This document shows positions 34,465-43,341 of a stretch of 64,000 bases of DNA, piece after piece. Positions within the stretch are counted from its first letter, which is position 1, and each line of letters opens with the position of its first letter. The position numbers and the translations under genes are program-made. The stretch comes from Desulfuromonadales bacterium (GTDB lineage Bacteria; Desulfobacterota; Desulfuromonadia; Desulfuromonadales; BM103). The DNA lies in contig JAQYVZ010000011.1 of NCBI GenBank assembly GCA_030145205.1, positions 20,518 to 84,517 of the forward strand. The letters run 5' to 3'. A model generated the notes under the pieces. The model made no database searches, was not told the origin of the DNA, and was given only the letters and a program-made list of their open reading frames with translations.

Positions 34465-34830
34465 ATGTCTCAACGTTCACGTCGCGTCAGCGAACTTATC
34501 CATCAAGAAATTTCAACGCTGCTGGTCAGCGGGCTCAAAGACCCTCGGGTCGGCTTTGTGACCATTACCGCGGTCGAGGTGGGCCCGGACTTGCGTCTGG
34601 CCCGAGTCTTTTACTCGGTGATCGGTGATGACCAAGCGCGTCGCGAGACCGAGGCCGGATTGAAAAGTTCCGTCTCGTTTATTCGTCAGCACTTGGGTGG
34701 TCGTCTGCGGCTGAAATATACCCCGGACCTGTTGTTCCAGTACGATGACTCCGTTGACTACGGCAGTCGTATTGAGGGATTGCTTCGGGAAATCAAGCAG
34801 GAAGACTCGGATGATTCAGAAAATACTTGA
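34465..34830 (+). CDS. rbfA: Ribosome-binding factor A
   Basis: The 121-residue KH-fold protein acts in late 30S maturation near the 5' end of 16S rRNA. RbfA features are the N-terminal RVSELIHQEISTLL, DPRVGFVTITAVEVGPDLRLARVFYSV near residues 28-54, and LRLKYTPDLLFQYDDSVDYGSRIEGLL. It is in the infB-rbfA-truB run. Its last 20 bases overlap the nrnA start, so the two are translationally coupled. Confidence 0.95.
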   Translation: MSQRSRRVSELIHQEISTLLVSGLKDPRVGFVTITAVEVGPDLRLARVFYSVIGDDQARRETEAGLKSSVSFIRQHLGGRLRLKYTPDLLFQYDDSVDYGSRIEGLLREIKQEDSDDSENT

Positions 34831-35761
34831 AGTTATTGAGGCGGGTCAGACCTTCCTGATCGCAGCCCATGAAAGTCCGGATGGCGACGCGCTGGCCTCG
34901 ACCTTATCTCTGACTCTTGCGCTCGAAGGGCAGGGGAAGCAGGTGACGGCTTACAACTGCGACGGCGTCCCAGGGGATTACCGCTTCCTGCCCGGTTGTG
35001 ACAAAATCGTCAACGACGTTGCTGCCGACAGCCAGTTCGATGTCGCTTTTGTCCTCGACGCCGGCGAGTTGTCGCGTGCCGGCAGCTGGATCAAAGAACG
35101 TTGCGCCACTCTGGTGAATATTGATCACCACCCGCACTCTGAAGATTTCGGCGATATTTACTTCGTTGATGATAAAGCCAGCGCCACCGGCGCCCTGATT
35201 TATCGCTTGATCAAGGCTGCTGGTTGGCCGATCAGCGAGGAAATTGCTATCAACTTGTACACGGCCGTGTTAGCCGATACCGGCTCATTCCGCTACTCTA
35301 ACGCGGATGGTGAGGCCTTCCGGGTTGCTGGAGAAATGGTGGATCTCGGTGTTGACCCCTGGTCAATTTCTTCGGGTCTGTATGAGAGCCAGGAGGAAGT
35401 GCGTCTGCGGTTGTTGGCTCTGGCGTTACCAACCCTGCGCGTTGCCGAATGCGGTACTTTCGCGTCAATCGCTGTGACCCTTGAGATGTATGAGCAGACG
35501 GGGGCTACCAGCGAGCATACGGATCGCTTCGTCAACTATCCGCGTTCGATTCGCGGTGTTGAAGTGGCGATCTTCTTCCGTCAGATCGAGGCTGCGCGCT
35601 TCAAGGTCGGCTTCCGTTCCAGCGGGACGGTTGATGTCGGGGCCTTAGCGCGCGAACTCGGTGGCGGCGGTCATCACAATGCTGCCGGAGGCATGGTAGA
35701 CGGGACGCTCGCAGAGGCCCAGAACCACGTCTTTACCAAGGTTGGGCGCCTGTTGCGCTGA
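34811..35761 (+). CDS. nrnA: DHH phosphoesterase, NrnA-type nanoRNase/pAp phosphatase
   Basis: The 316-residue protein is expected to degrade 2-5 nt RNAs and/or dephosphorylate 3'-phosphoadenosine 5'-phosphate in the cytoplasm. The DHH domain has SPDGDALAS near residues 21-29, VLDAGELSR and the family motif NIDHHPHS near 101-108. The C-terminal DHHA1 domain carries GGGGHHNAAGG near 287-297. I chose ATG 34811, which overlaps rbfA by 20 bases; the longer frame start would overlap much more. It fits the infB-rbfA-nrnA-truB run, where coupling with RNA turnover genes (pnp) is common. Confidence 0.92.
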   Translation: MIQKILEVIEAGQTFLIAAHESPDGDALASTLSLTLALEGQGKQVTAYNCDGVPGDYRFLPGCDKIVNDVAADSQFDVAFVLDAGELSRAGSWIKERCATLVNIDHHPHSEDFGDIYFVDDKASATGALIYRLIKAAGWPISEEIAINLYTAVLADTGSFRYSNADGEAFRVAGEMVDLGVDPWSISSGLYESQEEVRLRLLALALPTLRVAECGTFASIAVTLEMYEQTGATSEHTDRFVNYPRSIRGVEVAIFFRQIEAARFKVGFRSSGTVDVGALARELGGGGHHNAAGGMVDGTLAEAQNHVFTKVGRLLR

Positions 35762-35766
35762 CGCTG

Positions 35767-36675
35767 ATGGACGGTCTGCTGATCATTGATAAACCCGCCG
35801 GGGTTACCTCCTTTGACGTCATCCGGCAGCTGCGACGCTGCTGCCGAACGCGCAAGATCGGCCATGCCGGAACGCTAGATCCTCTGGCGACCGGCGTTCT
35901 GCCAGTTGCGATCGGGCAGGCAACGCGGCTGATCGAGTATCTGATGGCCGGTGACAAGGTCTACCAGACCACGCTCCGGCTCGGTGTGACGACAGACACC
36001 CAGGATGCCGAAGGGCGTGTGGTGGCGGAGGCCGAATGGCAGGCTGTGACCCGCGCAGCGCTTGACCAGGTGTGTGCGGAGATGACTGGACATATCAGCC
36101 AGGTCCCACCGATGTATTCGGCCATTAAACAGAATGGTCAGCCGCTCTACCGCTTGGCGCGGCAAGGGATTGAGGTCGAGCGGGCGGCACGCGAAGTGTG
36201 CATCGAGGCAATTGAGATCCTGCGCTTTGAACCACCGCTGATCGATCTGCGGGTCACGTGCAGCAAGGGGACCTATATCCGGACCTTGTGTCACGATATC
36301 GGCTCCCGGCTTGGCTGTGGTGCCCATCTGACGGCTCTGCGCCGCTGTCGCAACGGCTTGTTCGATGAAACTGATAGTGTTACGCTGGACGAGATTGTTC
36401 GCATGGCGGCAGCCGAAGAAGAATTGCCTCTGCTCAGCCCGGCGCAGGCTCTGGCCGACTGGCCCGAAATTGTGATCGAGGGCGAAATAGCGGCGCGACT
36501 CAAGGATGGAATCGCTCCGCCCTGCGCCGAGGTTTCAGGCCTGGCGGAGCCGGGTCGACGCGTCAAACTGATGGTCGGCGGACAGCTGGCGGCCATTGCC
36601 GAAATTCCACGGCAGGAATGTGAAGGGGCCGGAGCGTCGCTGAAACTGCTCAAGGTGTTCCCGGCAGTCATTTGA
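35767..36675 (+). CDS. truB: tRNA pseudouridine-55 synthase
   Basis: The 302-residue enzyme makes Psi55 in the T-loop of tRNAs. The catalytic Asp38 is in GHAGTLDPLATGVLPV. MDGLLIIDKPAGVTSFDVI opens the protein, and KGTYIRTLCHDIGSRLGCGAHLTALRR near 170 is the second signature. A short C-terminal PUA-like domain follows (about 230-300). It starts 5 bp after nrnA, without a clear ribosome site, so it is coupled to it. Confidence 0.96.
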   Translation: MDGLLIIDKPAGVTSFDVIRQLRRCCRTRKIGHAGTLDPLATGVLPVAIGQATRLIEYLMAGDKVYQTTLRLGVTTDTQDAEGRVVAEAEWQAVTRAALDQVCAEMTGHISQVPPMYSAIKQNGQPLYRLARQGIEVERAAREVCIEAIEILRFEPPLIDLRVTCSKGTYIRTLCHDIGSRLGCGAHLTALRRCRNGLFDETDSVTLDEIVRMAAAEEELPLLSPAQALADWPEIVIEGEIAARLKDGIAPPCAEVSGLAEPGRRVKLMVGGQLAAIAEIPRQECEGAGASLKLLKVFPAVI

Positions 36676-36785
36676 TGCGAGAAAAACTTTACATAGTGAT
36701 CCTTTTATGGTAAGTGATACTCCTTTAAAACAATCGAGCAAATCACTTTTATTTAACGCAATTATTTAAACAAGGAGGTGGCGCT

Positions 36786-37052
36786 TTGTTGGCCACGGAA
36801 CGTAAGCAAGAAATCATCGAAAAATTCAAGACCCATGATGCGGATACGGGTTCTCCCGAAGTCCAGATTGCCCTGCTGTCGGAGCGAATTACCTATCTGA
36901 CCGAGCATTTCCGCACCCACAAGAAAGATCATCATTCGCGGCGCGGCCTGCTGAAGATTGTTGGCCAGCGTAGACGCCTTCTCGATTATCTGAAAAGCAA
37001 GAATGTCGAGCGGTATCGTGTGGTGATCAAGGAACTAGGTATCCGTAGGTAA
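36786..37052 (+). CDS. rpsO: 30S ribosomal protein S15
   Basis: The 88-residue S15 binds the 16S rRNA central domain. Family features are [50 protein letters not shown] and [17 protein letters not shown]. The start is TTG 36786 (or the adjacent TTG 36789), set by AAGGAGGTGG 6 bases upstream; there is no in-frame ATG. A candidate -35 TTTACA at 36688-36693 in the 110-bp gap after truB suggests an own promoter, but no clean -10 follows. A terminator hairpin lies between it and pnp. Confidence 0.95.
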   Translation: MLATERKQEIIEKFKTHDADTGSPEVQIALLSERITYLTEHFRTHKKDHHSRRGLLKIVGQRRRLLDYLKSKNVERYRVVIKELGIRR

Positions 37053-37060
37053 AAATGACG

Positions 37061-37098
37061 GGCAGCACGCTCCTGAGAAGGATCTGCTGCCTTTCGTT
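37061..37098 (+). terminator. Hairpin between rpsO and pnp
   Basis: GGCAGCA (37061-37067) pairs with TGCTGCC (37085-37091), with an inner TCCT/AGGA stem, followed by TTTCGTTT. It resembles the rpsO terminator found in other bacteria. The T tract is interrupted, so it may be leaky and allow pnp readthrough. Confidence 0.65.
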
Positions 37099-37241
37099 TG
37101 TGAATGTCATGGCCGGGAGGTTGTCCGGAGAGAGGTTCTGAGCAGATTTGCATCAGGACTTGTCTCAGGCCATCCTCCTCTGCCATTTTAGGAAGCATGT
37201 TTTTTACAAGGGACCGGAAGGCCGGTCAGAAAGAGGACAGA

Positions 37242-39341
37242 ATGGCTTATCAAAAAGTCGAAATCGAGTTCAACGGTCAGCCGTTGACCATGGAGACGGG
37301 CAAGATGGCTCGTCAGGCTGATGGCGCCGTTGTCATTACTTACGGCGAGACCAAGGTGATTTGTACCGTTGTCTCGGCAAGAAAAATGCGTGAAGGGCAA
37401 GGTTTCTTCCCCCTGACCGTTAACTACCAGGAGAAATTCTACGCCGGCGGCAAGATTCCCGGATCTTTCTTCCGTCGCGAGCGGGGCACCACCGAGCGCG
37501 AGACGTTGATCTGTCGTTTGATCGACCGTCCGATGCGCCCGCTCTTCCCCAAGGGCTACATGTTTGAAACGCAGATCATGCCGACCGTCATTTCGGCCGA
37601 TATGGTCAACGATCCTGATACCATCGCCATGGTGGCCGCTTCGGCTGCCGTTGCTATCTCCGACATTCCCTTCGAAGGTCCGATCGCCGCCGTGCGCGTC
37701 GGCCGTGTCGACGGGACTCTGATCGCCAACCCGACGATCGAGCAGCAGGAGCAGAGCGATCTCGAAATCGTGGTCTCCGGGTCGAAAGATGCGGTGATGA
37801 TGGTTGAAGGTGAGTCTAACTTCTTGTCCGAAGCGGAAATGCTCGAAGCGATCTTCTTCGGTCACGAAGCGCTGCAACCTTTGATCGAAGCACAGACTGA
37901 ACTGGCCAAACTGGTCGGTCTGGAGAAGCGCGAGTTCATTGTTGCCGAGACCGATGCTGCGCTGGAAGCCAAGGTGGTCGAACTGGCTGAAGCCAAGGTC
38001 TTGGAAGCGGTCAAGATCCAGACCAAGCAAGAGCGCTACGCGGCTCTTGGTGACAACCGTGCTGCCGTCAAAGAGCAGCTGGCTGAAGAGTTTGAGGGTC
38101 GTGAAGACGAGATCAGCGAAATCCTCGGCTCGATTGAGAAGCGGGTTGTGCGTCAGATGGTGACCAAGGATCGCGTCCGCATCGACGGTCGTGACATGAA
38201 CACCATCCGCCAGATTACCTGCGAAACCGGTGTGCTGCCCCGCGCTCACGGCAGTGCGCTGTTTACCCGCGGTGAGACTCAGGCGCTGGTTGCTGCAACG
38301 CTCGGCACAAAGATGGACGAGCAGCGCATGGACAATGTACAGGGGATGGAGTTCAAGAAGTTCATGCTGCACTACAACTTTCCTCCGTTCTGCGTTGGTG
38401 AGACCAGCATGCGCCTCTTCCCGGGCCGTCGCGAAATCGGTCATGGTATGTTGGCCGAGCGTAGCGCCTCGAAGATCCTGCCGGCGCACGAAGACTTTCC
38501 GTACACGATCCGGATTGTCTCCGACATTCTGGAGTCGAACGGTTCCTCCTCGATGGCTTCGGTCTGCGGCGCCTCTCTGTCGCTGATGGATGCCGGCGTG
38601 CCGGTCAGCAAGGCCATCTCCGGGATTGCCATGGGTCTGATCAAGGAAGGCGACGACGTTGCCATCCTCTCTGACATCCTCGGTGACGAGGATCACCTCG
38701 GCGATATGGACTTCAAGGTGACCGGTTCTCCTGAAGGTATCACTGCCTTGCAGATGGACATCAAGATTTCCGGTGTCACCAGGGAGATCATGACGCAGGC
38801 GCTTGACCAAGCCAAAGAGGGCCGGATCCATATCCTCGGCGAAATGGCGAAAGCGCTTGATGCACCGCGCGAAGAGCTTTCTCCGTATGCACCGCGCATT
38901 ACCAGCATCCGGGTCAAAACGGACCAGGTCCGCACCGTTATCGGTTCGGGCGGTAAAAACGTGCGTGGCATCATCGAAGCGACCGGTTGCGCCATCGACA
39001 TTCAGGACGACGGCACCATCAATATCGCTTCGACCGATGGTGATGCAGCCAAGCAGGCTATCAAGATGATCCGCGACCTGACCCAGGAAGCTGAAGTTGG
39101 CAAGCTTTACCAGGGTCTGGTCAAAAAGGTGATGGAGTTTGGCGCTTTCGTCGAAATCTTCCCCGGTACCGACGGTCTGGTCCATATCTCCGAGCTGGAC
39201 AAGGAGCGGGTCAAACAGGTCACTGATGTCCTCAACGAAGGGGACGAGGTGCTGGTGAAGTGCATCGGTGTTGACCGCCAGGGTAAGATCAAGCTGTCGC
39301 GCAAAGAGGCTCTTGGGCAAACCCTGCCTGAAGATGCCTGA
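37242..39341 (+). CDS. pnp: Polyribonucleotide nucleotidyltransferase (PNPase)
   Basis: The 699-residue phosphorolytic 3'-5' exoribonuclease works in mRNA turnover. It has two RNase PH domains (about 10-230 and 320-540), linked by a helical domain. [26 protein letters not shown] is in the first, and [16 protein letters not shown] and [17 protein letters not shown] are in the second, the latter being catalytic. A KH domain (about 555-615) and an S1 domain (about 620-690, [25 protein letters not shown]) follow. I chose ATG 37242 for AAGAGGA just upstream. A GACCGG/CCGGTC hairpin (37212-37227) just before the ribosome site could be part of autoregulation, which is known for PNPase (inference). 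Confidence 0.97.
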   Translation: MAYQKVEIEFNGQPLTMETGKMARQADGAVVITYGETKVICTVVSARKMREGQGFFPLTVNYQEKFYAGGKIPGSFFRRERGTTERETLICRLIDRPMRPLFPKGYMFETQIMPTVISADMVNDPDTIAMVAASAAVAISDIPFEGPIAAVRVGRVDGTLIANPTIEQQEQSDLEIVVSGSKDAVMMVEGESNFLSEAEMLEAIFFGHEALQPLIEAQTELAKLVGLEKREFIVAETDAALEAKVVELAEAKVLEAVKIQTKQERYAALGDNRAAVKEQLAEEFEGREDEISEILGSIEKRVVRQMVTKDRVRIDGRDMNTIRQITCETGVLPRAHGSALFTRGETQALVAATLGTKMDEQRMDNVQGMEFKKFMLHYNFPPFCVGETSMRLFPGRREIGHGMLAERSASKILPAHEDFPYTIRIVSDILESNGSSSMASVCGASLSLMDAGVPVSKAISGIAMGLIKEGDDVAILSDILGDEDHLGDMDFKVTGSPEGITALQMDIKISGVTREIMTQALDQAKEGRIHILGEMAKALDAPREELSPYAPRITSIRVKTDQVRTVIGSGGKNVRGIIEATGCAIDIQDDGTINIASTDGDAAKQAIKMIRDLTQEAEVGKLYQGLVKKVMEFGAFVEIFPGTDGLVHISELDKERVKQVTDVLNEGDEVLVKCIGVDRQGKIKLSRKEALGQTLPEDA

Positions 39342-39372
39342 TTCGACGGTTTGATCGTCTGTTGATCCTTTT

Positions 39373-39406
39373 CCAGGCGTTCTGTCCGTACGGGCAGAAC
39401 GCCTGG
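39373..39406 (+). terminator. Strong hairpin between pnp and dut
   Basis: A perfect 12-bp stem CCAGGCGTTCTG / CAGAACGCCTGG around a short GC-rich inner stem. The following ATTCGTTT is a poor T tract, so it may be a partial terminator or a transcript-stabilising structure. Confidence 0.6.
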
Positions 39407-39428
39407 ATTCGTTTGGGAGCGTGACACT

Positions 39429-39899
39429 ATGTCTCAGACCATTTTGCGAGTGAAGAAACTGCGGGAAAATGCTATTCTCCCCAACTACATGACGGAGCAT
39501 GCTGCCGGGATGGACCTGCATGCGGCCCTTGAAGAGTCGCTGACGGTGGCTCCTGGCCAGCGGCTGCTGGTGCCGACCGGTCTGGCACTGGAGATCCCGC
39601 CCGGCTTCGAAGGGCAGATCCGGCCACGCTCGGGATTGGCCTTGAAAAAGGGGCTCTCCCTGCCGAACTCGCCCGGCACTATTGACGCAGATTACCGTGG
39701 CGAAGTTGGTATTATTGTCATTAATCACGGTTTGGAACCGGTTGTCTTCGAGCCGGGTGATCGCATCGCCCAGCTGGTAATTGCCCCGGTTGAACGGGTT
39801 ACCTTGCTGGAGGTGGTTGATCTGGAAGAGACTCTGCGCGACAGCGGTGGTTTTGGCCATACCGGTTTTGGAAGAGGGAACCATGCATCAGAGCGTTGA
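39429..39899 (+). CDS. dut: dUTP diphosphatase
   Basis: The 156-residue trimeric dUTPase hydrolyses dUTP to dUMP, limiting uracil in DNA. Its five motifs appear in order: [29 protein letters not shown] (motifs 2-3), [23 protein letters not shown] and the C-terminal GGFGHTGFG (Gly-rich flap; often GGFGSTG). A clear GGGAG ribosome site precedes ATG 39429. The DUF493 gene overlaps its last 17 bases. Confidence 0.96.
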   Translation: MSQTILRVKKLRENAILPNYMTEHAAGMDLHAALEESLTVAPGQRLLVPTGLALEIPPGFEGQIRPRSGLALKKGLSLPNSPGTIDADYRGEVGIIVINHGLEPVVFEPGDRIAQLVIAPVERVTLLEVVDLEETLRDSGGFGHTGFGRGNHASER

Positions 39900-40155
39900 T
39901 CCGGATCTGTTGCTCGATTTCCCGTGCGATTACGTGTTCAAAGCATTCGGATCGGCCGATGAGGCTTTTGCGGAGGCGGTCAAGCAGGCTGTCGGCCGAG
40001 TGGTTTCGGTCGCAGCCGACGCCATGAAGTCACGGACCAGCTCCGGTGGTCGTTACCAGTCCATCAGCGTGTGCGTTCGCCTGCACAACAGTGATCAGCT
40101 CAAACAGGTCTACGCTGAGCTAAAAAAGATTGAAGGGTTGAAGTACCTTTTGTAA
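39883..40155 (+). CDS. DUF493 (YbeD-like) protein
   Basis: A 90-residue alpha/beta protein of the DUF493 family, whose E. coli member YbeD has an ACT-like fold and no proven enzymatic role. It shows [14 protein letters not shown] near residues 9-22, then helical and beta segments and the end [15 protein letters not shown], matching the family. The start ATG 39883 overlaps dut by 17 bases with GGAAGAGGG as ribosome site, so translation is coupled. The following gap holds the dispersed repeat at 40171. Confidence 0.87.
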   Translation: MHQSVDPDLLLDFPCDYVFKAFGSADEAFAEAVKQAVGRVVSVAADAMKSRTSSGGRYQSISVCVRLHNSDQLKQVYAELKKIEGLKYLL

Positions 40156-40170
40156 AATCAAAAACTTGAT

Positions 40171-40312
40171 TAGCCGCTGATGCACGCTGATTTTCGCCGA
40201 TAAATCAAAGCATAAAAGCAAGAATTTGGGTTTTAAGTCTTTACAACAAAAATAAGGCATATCGTTTTTGACTTAGATTTATCTGCGCACATCGGCGTGC
40301 ATCAGCGGCCAA
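40171..40312. repeat. Dispersed palindromic element, copy B
   Basis: Second copy of the element at 8477-8618, in the same orientation and about the same length. The left arm TAGCCGCTGATGCACGCTGA is close to perfect, and the right arm is its degenerate complement ending GTGCATCAGCGGCC. The A/T-rich core shares AAGTCTTT and TTGACTTAGATTT with copy A. It fills the gap between the DUF493 gene and the YciO-like gene. Confidence 0.85.
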
Positions 40313-40347
40313 ATGATTTGAAGATTTTTCTTTTATTCAGGTGACCT

Positions 40348-40956
40348 ATGATCCTCCAAATTAATCCAGAAAATCCCCAGCCTCGCCTGATCTCACGGGT
40401 TGTCAGTGAGCTCAAGCAGGGTGCCTTGATCGCTTACCCGACCGACACCATCTACGGCCTTGGCTGCGACATCTTCAACAAACGCGGCGTCAAGAACATC
40501 TACCAGATCAAACAGCGCGATCCACGTCAGCCATTCTCGTTTATCTGCGCCGATTTGTCCGATGTCGCCAATTATGCTCAGGTCAGCAACTTTGCCTTCA
40601 AGATCATGAAGCGGCATCTACCTGGTCCATACACCTTTGTCCTGGAGGCGACCCGCGTTGTTCCGGATAACCTGACGACCCGCCAGAAGACCGTCGGTAT
40701 CCGTATCCCGCAAGATGAAATCGCCCTGGCGATCGTGCGTGAGCTCGGGCATCCCCTGGTGACAACCAGCGCCAACGAGTCGGGCAATGAACCGTTGCAT
40801 GATCCGCAGGAGATCGATCAGGTTATGGGGCGGATGCTCGACCTGGTTGTCGATGGCGGCAATCGGCTCGGCGATCCGTCGACGATCATCAGCCTGATCG
40901 ACGATCGGGTTGAGGTGCTACGCGAAGGCAGCGGGGATATTTCGTGGATCGATTGA
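40348..40956 (+). CDS. Sua5/YciO/YrdC family protein, YciO-like
   Basis: The 202-residue protein has the YrdC fold of threonylcarbamoyl-AMP synthases, which bind ATP and tRNA precursors. Its wording is YciO-like: NPENPQPRLISRVVSELKQG, YPTDTIYGLGCDIFNK, LPGPYTFVLEATRVVP, VGIRIPQDEIA and VLREGSGDISWI. It carries KQRDPRQPFSF where TsaC has its K-R-x(n)-KP substrate loop. E. coli YciO cannot fully replace TsaC, so I do not assign tRNA t6A synthesis. AGGTG precedes ATG 40348. It overlaps the next gene by 13 bases. Confidence 0.88.
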   Translation: MILQINPENPQPRLISRVVSELKQGALIAYPTDTIYGLGCDIFNKRGVKNIYQIKQRDPRQPFSFICADLSDVANYAQVSNFAFKIMKRHLPGPYTFVLEATRVVPDNLTTRQKTVGIRIPQDEIALAIVRELGHPLVTTSANESGNEPLHDPQEIDQVMGRMLDLVVDGGNRLGDPSTIISLIDDRVEVLREGSGDISWID

Positions 40957-41360
40957 CCTGGCTGAAAACTCTTGCCGCCTGTTTGCTGTTGCTGGTCCTG
41001 TGTGGTTCCGCCTTTGCAGCTGACCCGGAACCACAAGCAACGTTCGGTGGGGTTGGTGTGCAGGTGGTGCCGACTGTTACAGGTCAACTGGTCGTTCTGA
41101 ACGTCGTGCCGGACGGGCCTGCGGCCGCAGCCGGTGTGCACACCGGCGACCTGATCTACCAGGTCAACGCGTTCTCTCTGAAGGGGAGCGAGTTCGCCGA
41201 CGTAGTCGCCAAGTACCTCTGGGGGCCGGTCGGCAGTGAAGTGACCCTGCATTACCTGCGGCCCGGTGTTGCGGGGGCTCATTCCGTTTTGTTGCGCCGT
41301 ACCAATCTGGCGCCCCGGTTGACAGTCAGTCCTGCGGTTCAGGAGCAGGGCAAGGACTGA
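40944..41360 (+). CDS. Exported or membrane-anchored PDZ-domain protein
   Basis: The 138-residue protein has an N-terminal hydrophobic segment (about residues 7-25, LKTLAACLLLLVLCGSAFA) that reads as a signal peptide with cleavage after FA. A PDZ domain follows at about 30-115: GGVGVQVVP, VLNVVPDGPAAAAGVHTGDLIYQVNA and the late strand VTLHYLRPG, the ligand-binding PDZ core. There is no protease or other domain, so it probably acts as a periplasmic adaptor or inhibitor. The start GTG 40944 overlaps the YciO-like gene by 13 bases; TTG 40953 is an alternative. Confidence 0.8.
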   Translation: MDRLTWLKTLAACLLLLVLCGSAFAADPEPQATFGGVGVQVVPTVTGQLVVLNVVPDGPAAAAGVHTGDLIYQVNAFSLKGSEFADVVAKYLWGPVGSEVTLHYLRPGVAGAHSVLLRRTNLAPRLTVSPAVQEQGKD

Positions 41361-41396
41361 AACATTTCTGTGAGTTTTTTTCAAGAAGGCGCGAGT

Positions 41397-41825
41397 ATGG
41401 TCCAGACACGTGTCGAAATTGTTACTGAAGAGCAGATGAAGAAGGTGATTACGGTCGTTTTCCAGGGATACCGTCTGGTCAATTCGGAATGGGAAGTCCC
41501 GGCGGCGAAAGAATCCTCGCGCGCCTGCGTTGAGAGCCTTCAGGAAGAGTATGCGCCGCTCGGCATCAATGTGGTTAGCAGGGAGGAGCCTGACACGGTA
41601 CATGAGGTCAGTGGCTATGGCGATTTTCTGAACACTGTGCGGATTCGTTCACCGAAAGACAGTATCTCCAATATGTGCCTGGGGCATGTAATCGGGCAGA
41701 GCGCCAACTGTGATCTGGCGGAGGATATCCGGCGTGGCGTGAGCCGGGTGGCATTCGCTCCGGAGATGGTAGAGCCGGAGGGCAGCAACAAGATTGTCTG
41801 TCATGATTGCGGGTGTGGGTGCTAG
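41397..41825 (+). CDS. Hypothetical protein with CHDCGCGC tail
   Basis: I do not recognise this 142-residue soluble protein. Residues 1-110 have no known motif and no signal peptide. The last 10 residues form VCHDCGCGC, a dense cysteine cluster that could bind a metal or Fe-S centre or act in redox chemistry, although the spacing is not a known zinc-ribbon. I chose ATG 41397 because AAGG lies 8 bases upstream; GTG 41370 is possible. The gene follows the PDZ gene after 36 bp on the same strand. Confidence 0.6.
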   Translation: MVQTRVEIVTEEQMKKVITVVFQGYRLVNSEWEVPAAKESSRACVESLQEEYAPLGINVVSREEPDTVHEVSGYGDFLNTVRIRSPKDSISNMCLGHVIGQSANCDLAEDIRRGVSRVAFAPEMVEPEGSNKIVCHDCGCGC

Positions 41826-41848
41826 CCGCCTGTTCGTCCGACAAACTG

Positions 41849-42166
41849 CTAGCTCTCGCTCAAAAACCTGACGTAATTCAACAGCGCTTCCATTTCCTGT
41901 GAACCGGCATCAAGGACTTCGCCCCCCTGGGCGTTGCGGATGCAGCGGTTGATCCGCTCCTTGATGGTTGCATCGTCAGACTGACCGGTTTTATCCAGAC
42001 CTTTACCATCCGGGTGACAGTTGTTACAACTGCGCTCCGCAGTGCCGAGTTCGTTTGATTCGAACAGGGTCTTGCCGAGCTCCAGGGTTGGGCCTTCAAC
42101 TGCAACGGTCAGAGAGGGCAGGGCGAGAAAAAACAAGATTGTCAGCAGGAACATCCCCTTGTGCAT
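41849..42166 (-). CDS. Monohaem c-type cytochrome, small periplasmic
   Basis: The 105-residue precursor begins with a signal peptide (MHKGMFLLTILFFLALPSLTVA). The mature part has one haem-binding motif, CNNCH at residues 47-51. A later Met at about 92 in SQEMEALLNYVRFL could be the sixth axial ligand. It looks like a small class I electron carrier. The start ATG at 42166 has AAGGAGG 5 bases upstream, which decides against the longer frame. It is transcribed alone on the minus strand between plus-strand genes. Confidence 0.87.
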   Translation of the reverse strand: MHKGMFLLTILFFLALPSLTVAVEGPTLELGKTLFESNELGTAERSCNNCHPDGKGLDKTGQSDDATIKERINRCIRNAQGGEVLDAGSQEMEALLNYVRFLSES

Positions 42167-42311
42167 GCGGCCTCCTTGTGAGGTTGGTCGCGTCCCGGTC
42201 AGCAAGACATCAGGCAAGCTATGGTTTGTTCAAGGGTAAGGTCTAATTCAGGTTTTGACAAGTGAAATGCCGCCGGGCGTTTGGCCCAGGCGTGCTGAAA
42301 GTGAATAGACG

Positions 42312-42662
42312 ATGACTTTGATATTTCTGTTTTTTGTCATTTTTGGGGTTCTGTCCTGCCTGCCGGCCTGGTTTGCATCCAGACGACGCCAACAGGCCAG
42401 CGGTTGGTCACTGCTTACCGTCGTGCCCGGTTTTTTGTGCTGGGTCGCTCTTGCCGGTCTCGGTGTCGGGCCGCAGAGCCTCTCCAATCTGGTTGTGGAA
42501 CTCTTCGACCTGGTGCTCGGCTCGATCGTCCTTTACTACCTGAAAGTGTTTCTTCTCGACCGATTTAGTCCAAAGCCTGGACGCAATACGGCTTACGTGG
42601 TTGCAATTACCGTTGTCGTTGCGGTTCTCTTGCGACTGTTCATGCCGTTGTTGCCGGAGTAG
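42312..42662 (+). CDS. Hypothetical small membrane protein
   Basis: I do not recognise this 116-residue protein. It has about four hydrophobic segments (residues about 2-18, 32-52, 58-75 and 90-110), making it an integral membrane protein. A Trp-Phe-Ala-Ser-Arg-Arg-Arg loop follows the first segment. No active-site motif is visible. It stands alone, and the 150-bp gap upstream has no clear promoter. A bidirectional terminator follows. Confidence 0.55.
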   Translation: MTLIFLFFVIFGVLSCLPAWFASRRRQQASGWSLLTVVPGFLCWVALAGLGVGPQSLSNLVVELFDLVLGSIVLYYLKVFLLDRFSPKPGRNTAYVVAITVVVAVLLRLFMPLLPE

Positions 42663-42691
42663 GCTGGGCGGAGACATCGATGGGAAAATAA

Positions 42692-42727
42692 AAAGGGCTG
42701 CATCCATTTAAGGTTGCAGCCCTTTTC
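42692..42727. terminator. Bidirectional terminator between membrane protein gene and tRNA-Leu
   Basis: A 12-bp inverted repeat AAAAGGGCTGCA / TGCAGCCCTTTT with a 12-base loop. It terminates the plus-strand gene and, on the minus strand, the tRNA-Leu transcript. Confidence 0.9.
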
Positions 42728-42734
42728 TATTAGT

Positions 42735-42821
42735 TGGTGCCGAAGGCGAGACTCGAACTCGCACGGCCGTTAAGCCACCGCCCCCTCAAGACGGCGTGTC
42801 TACCAGTTCCACCACTTCGGC
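42735..42821 (-). tRNA. tRNA-Leu (anticodon GAG)
   Basis: On the minus strand an 87-nt tRNA with acceptor GCCGAAG, D arm, anticodon stem CCGTC/GGCGG and loop TTGAGGG, giving anticodon GAG (reads CUC and CUU). It has a long variable arm of the leucine class, T arm GCGAG-TTCGAGT-CTCGC, and encoded CCA at 42735-42737. It lies 51 bp after secG on the same strand and before the terminator at 42692-42727, and may be read with secG. Confidence 0.96.
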
Positions 42822-42872
42822 AAAAGGAGAATATTTATACTGTGATGCATGTCTCCTGTCAACAGAATTTAC

Positions 42873-43256
42873 TTATTTGGTTTCGGCCGGTGCGGCCGGT
42901 TGTGCGGCGTCGGTTTCAGCGGCCTGCTCAACAGGAGCGGGGGCTGCCGGCTGAACGTCAGCAGGTGTTGCCTGCTGGGTCTGAGCCGGTGCTGCCATCT
43001 GGCCCGGCATGATGCTTTCGGAGCCGGGCTGGCCCCAGAACATGGCGAGCGACAGGCTGGTCAGCATGAAGATGACAGCCGCGCCGGTGGTCATCTTGCC
43101 GACAAAAGTCTGGCCGCCTGATGCACCGAAGATTGTATGGCTGGCGCCAGCGCCGAAGGTTGCGCCGACTTCAGCGCCTTTGCCTCCCTGGATCAGAACG
43201 ATGCCGATCAGGGCGAGACAAACCAGAAGATGCAGTACCAATAAAAATGTATTCAT
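42873..43256 (-). CDS. secG: Preprotein translocase subunit SecG
   Basis: The 127-residue inner-membrane subunit stimulates SecYEG-mediated export. It has two hydrophobic helices at about residues 3-22 (LLVLHLLVCLALIGIVLIQ) and 57-75, with the SecG signature QGGKGAEVGATFGAGASHTIFGA between them. The C-terminal roughly 45 residues are an Ala/Pro/Gln-rich tail, longer than in Escherichia. It follows tpiA on the same strand, the usual tpiA-secG pairing. Confidence 0.94.
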   Translation of the reverse strand: MNTFLLVLHLLVCLALIGIVLIQGGKGAEVGATFGAGASHTIFGASGGQTFVGKMTTGAAVIFMLTSLSLAMFWGQPGSESIMPGQMAAPAQTQQATPADVQPAAPAPVEQAAETDAAQPAAPAETK

Positions 43257-43341
43257 AATGTGTCCTTACTTTATTCACGATTAACAACGGCGCAATCTAG
43301 CACATTTCAAAAGGGATGAAAAGCCCTAATTGCACTGCTGT

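Noticed and set aside
37188..39884. Minus-strand open frame of 898 codons across pnp and dut
   Set aside because: It lies antisense to pnp and dut, has no recognisable domain, and arises from codon bias in strongly coding plus-strand genes.
42734..43012. Plus-strand open frame starting MVPKARLELARPLSH
   Set aside because: The N-terminus is the translated complement of tRNA-Leu, a known artefact; no domain follows and it overlaps secG in antisense.
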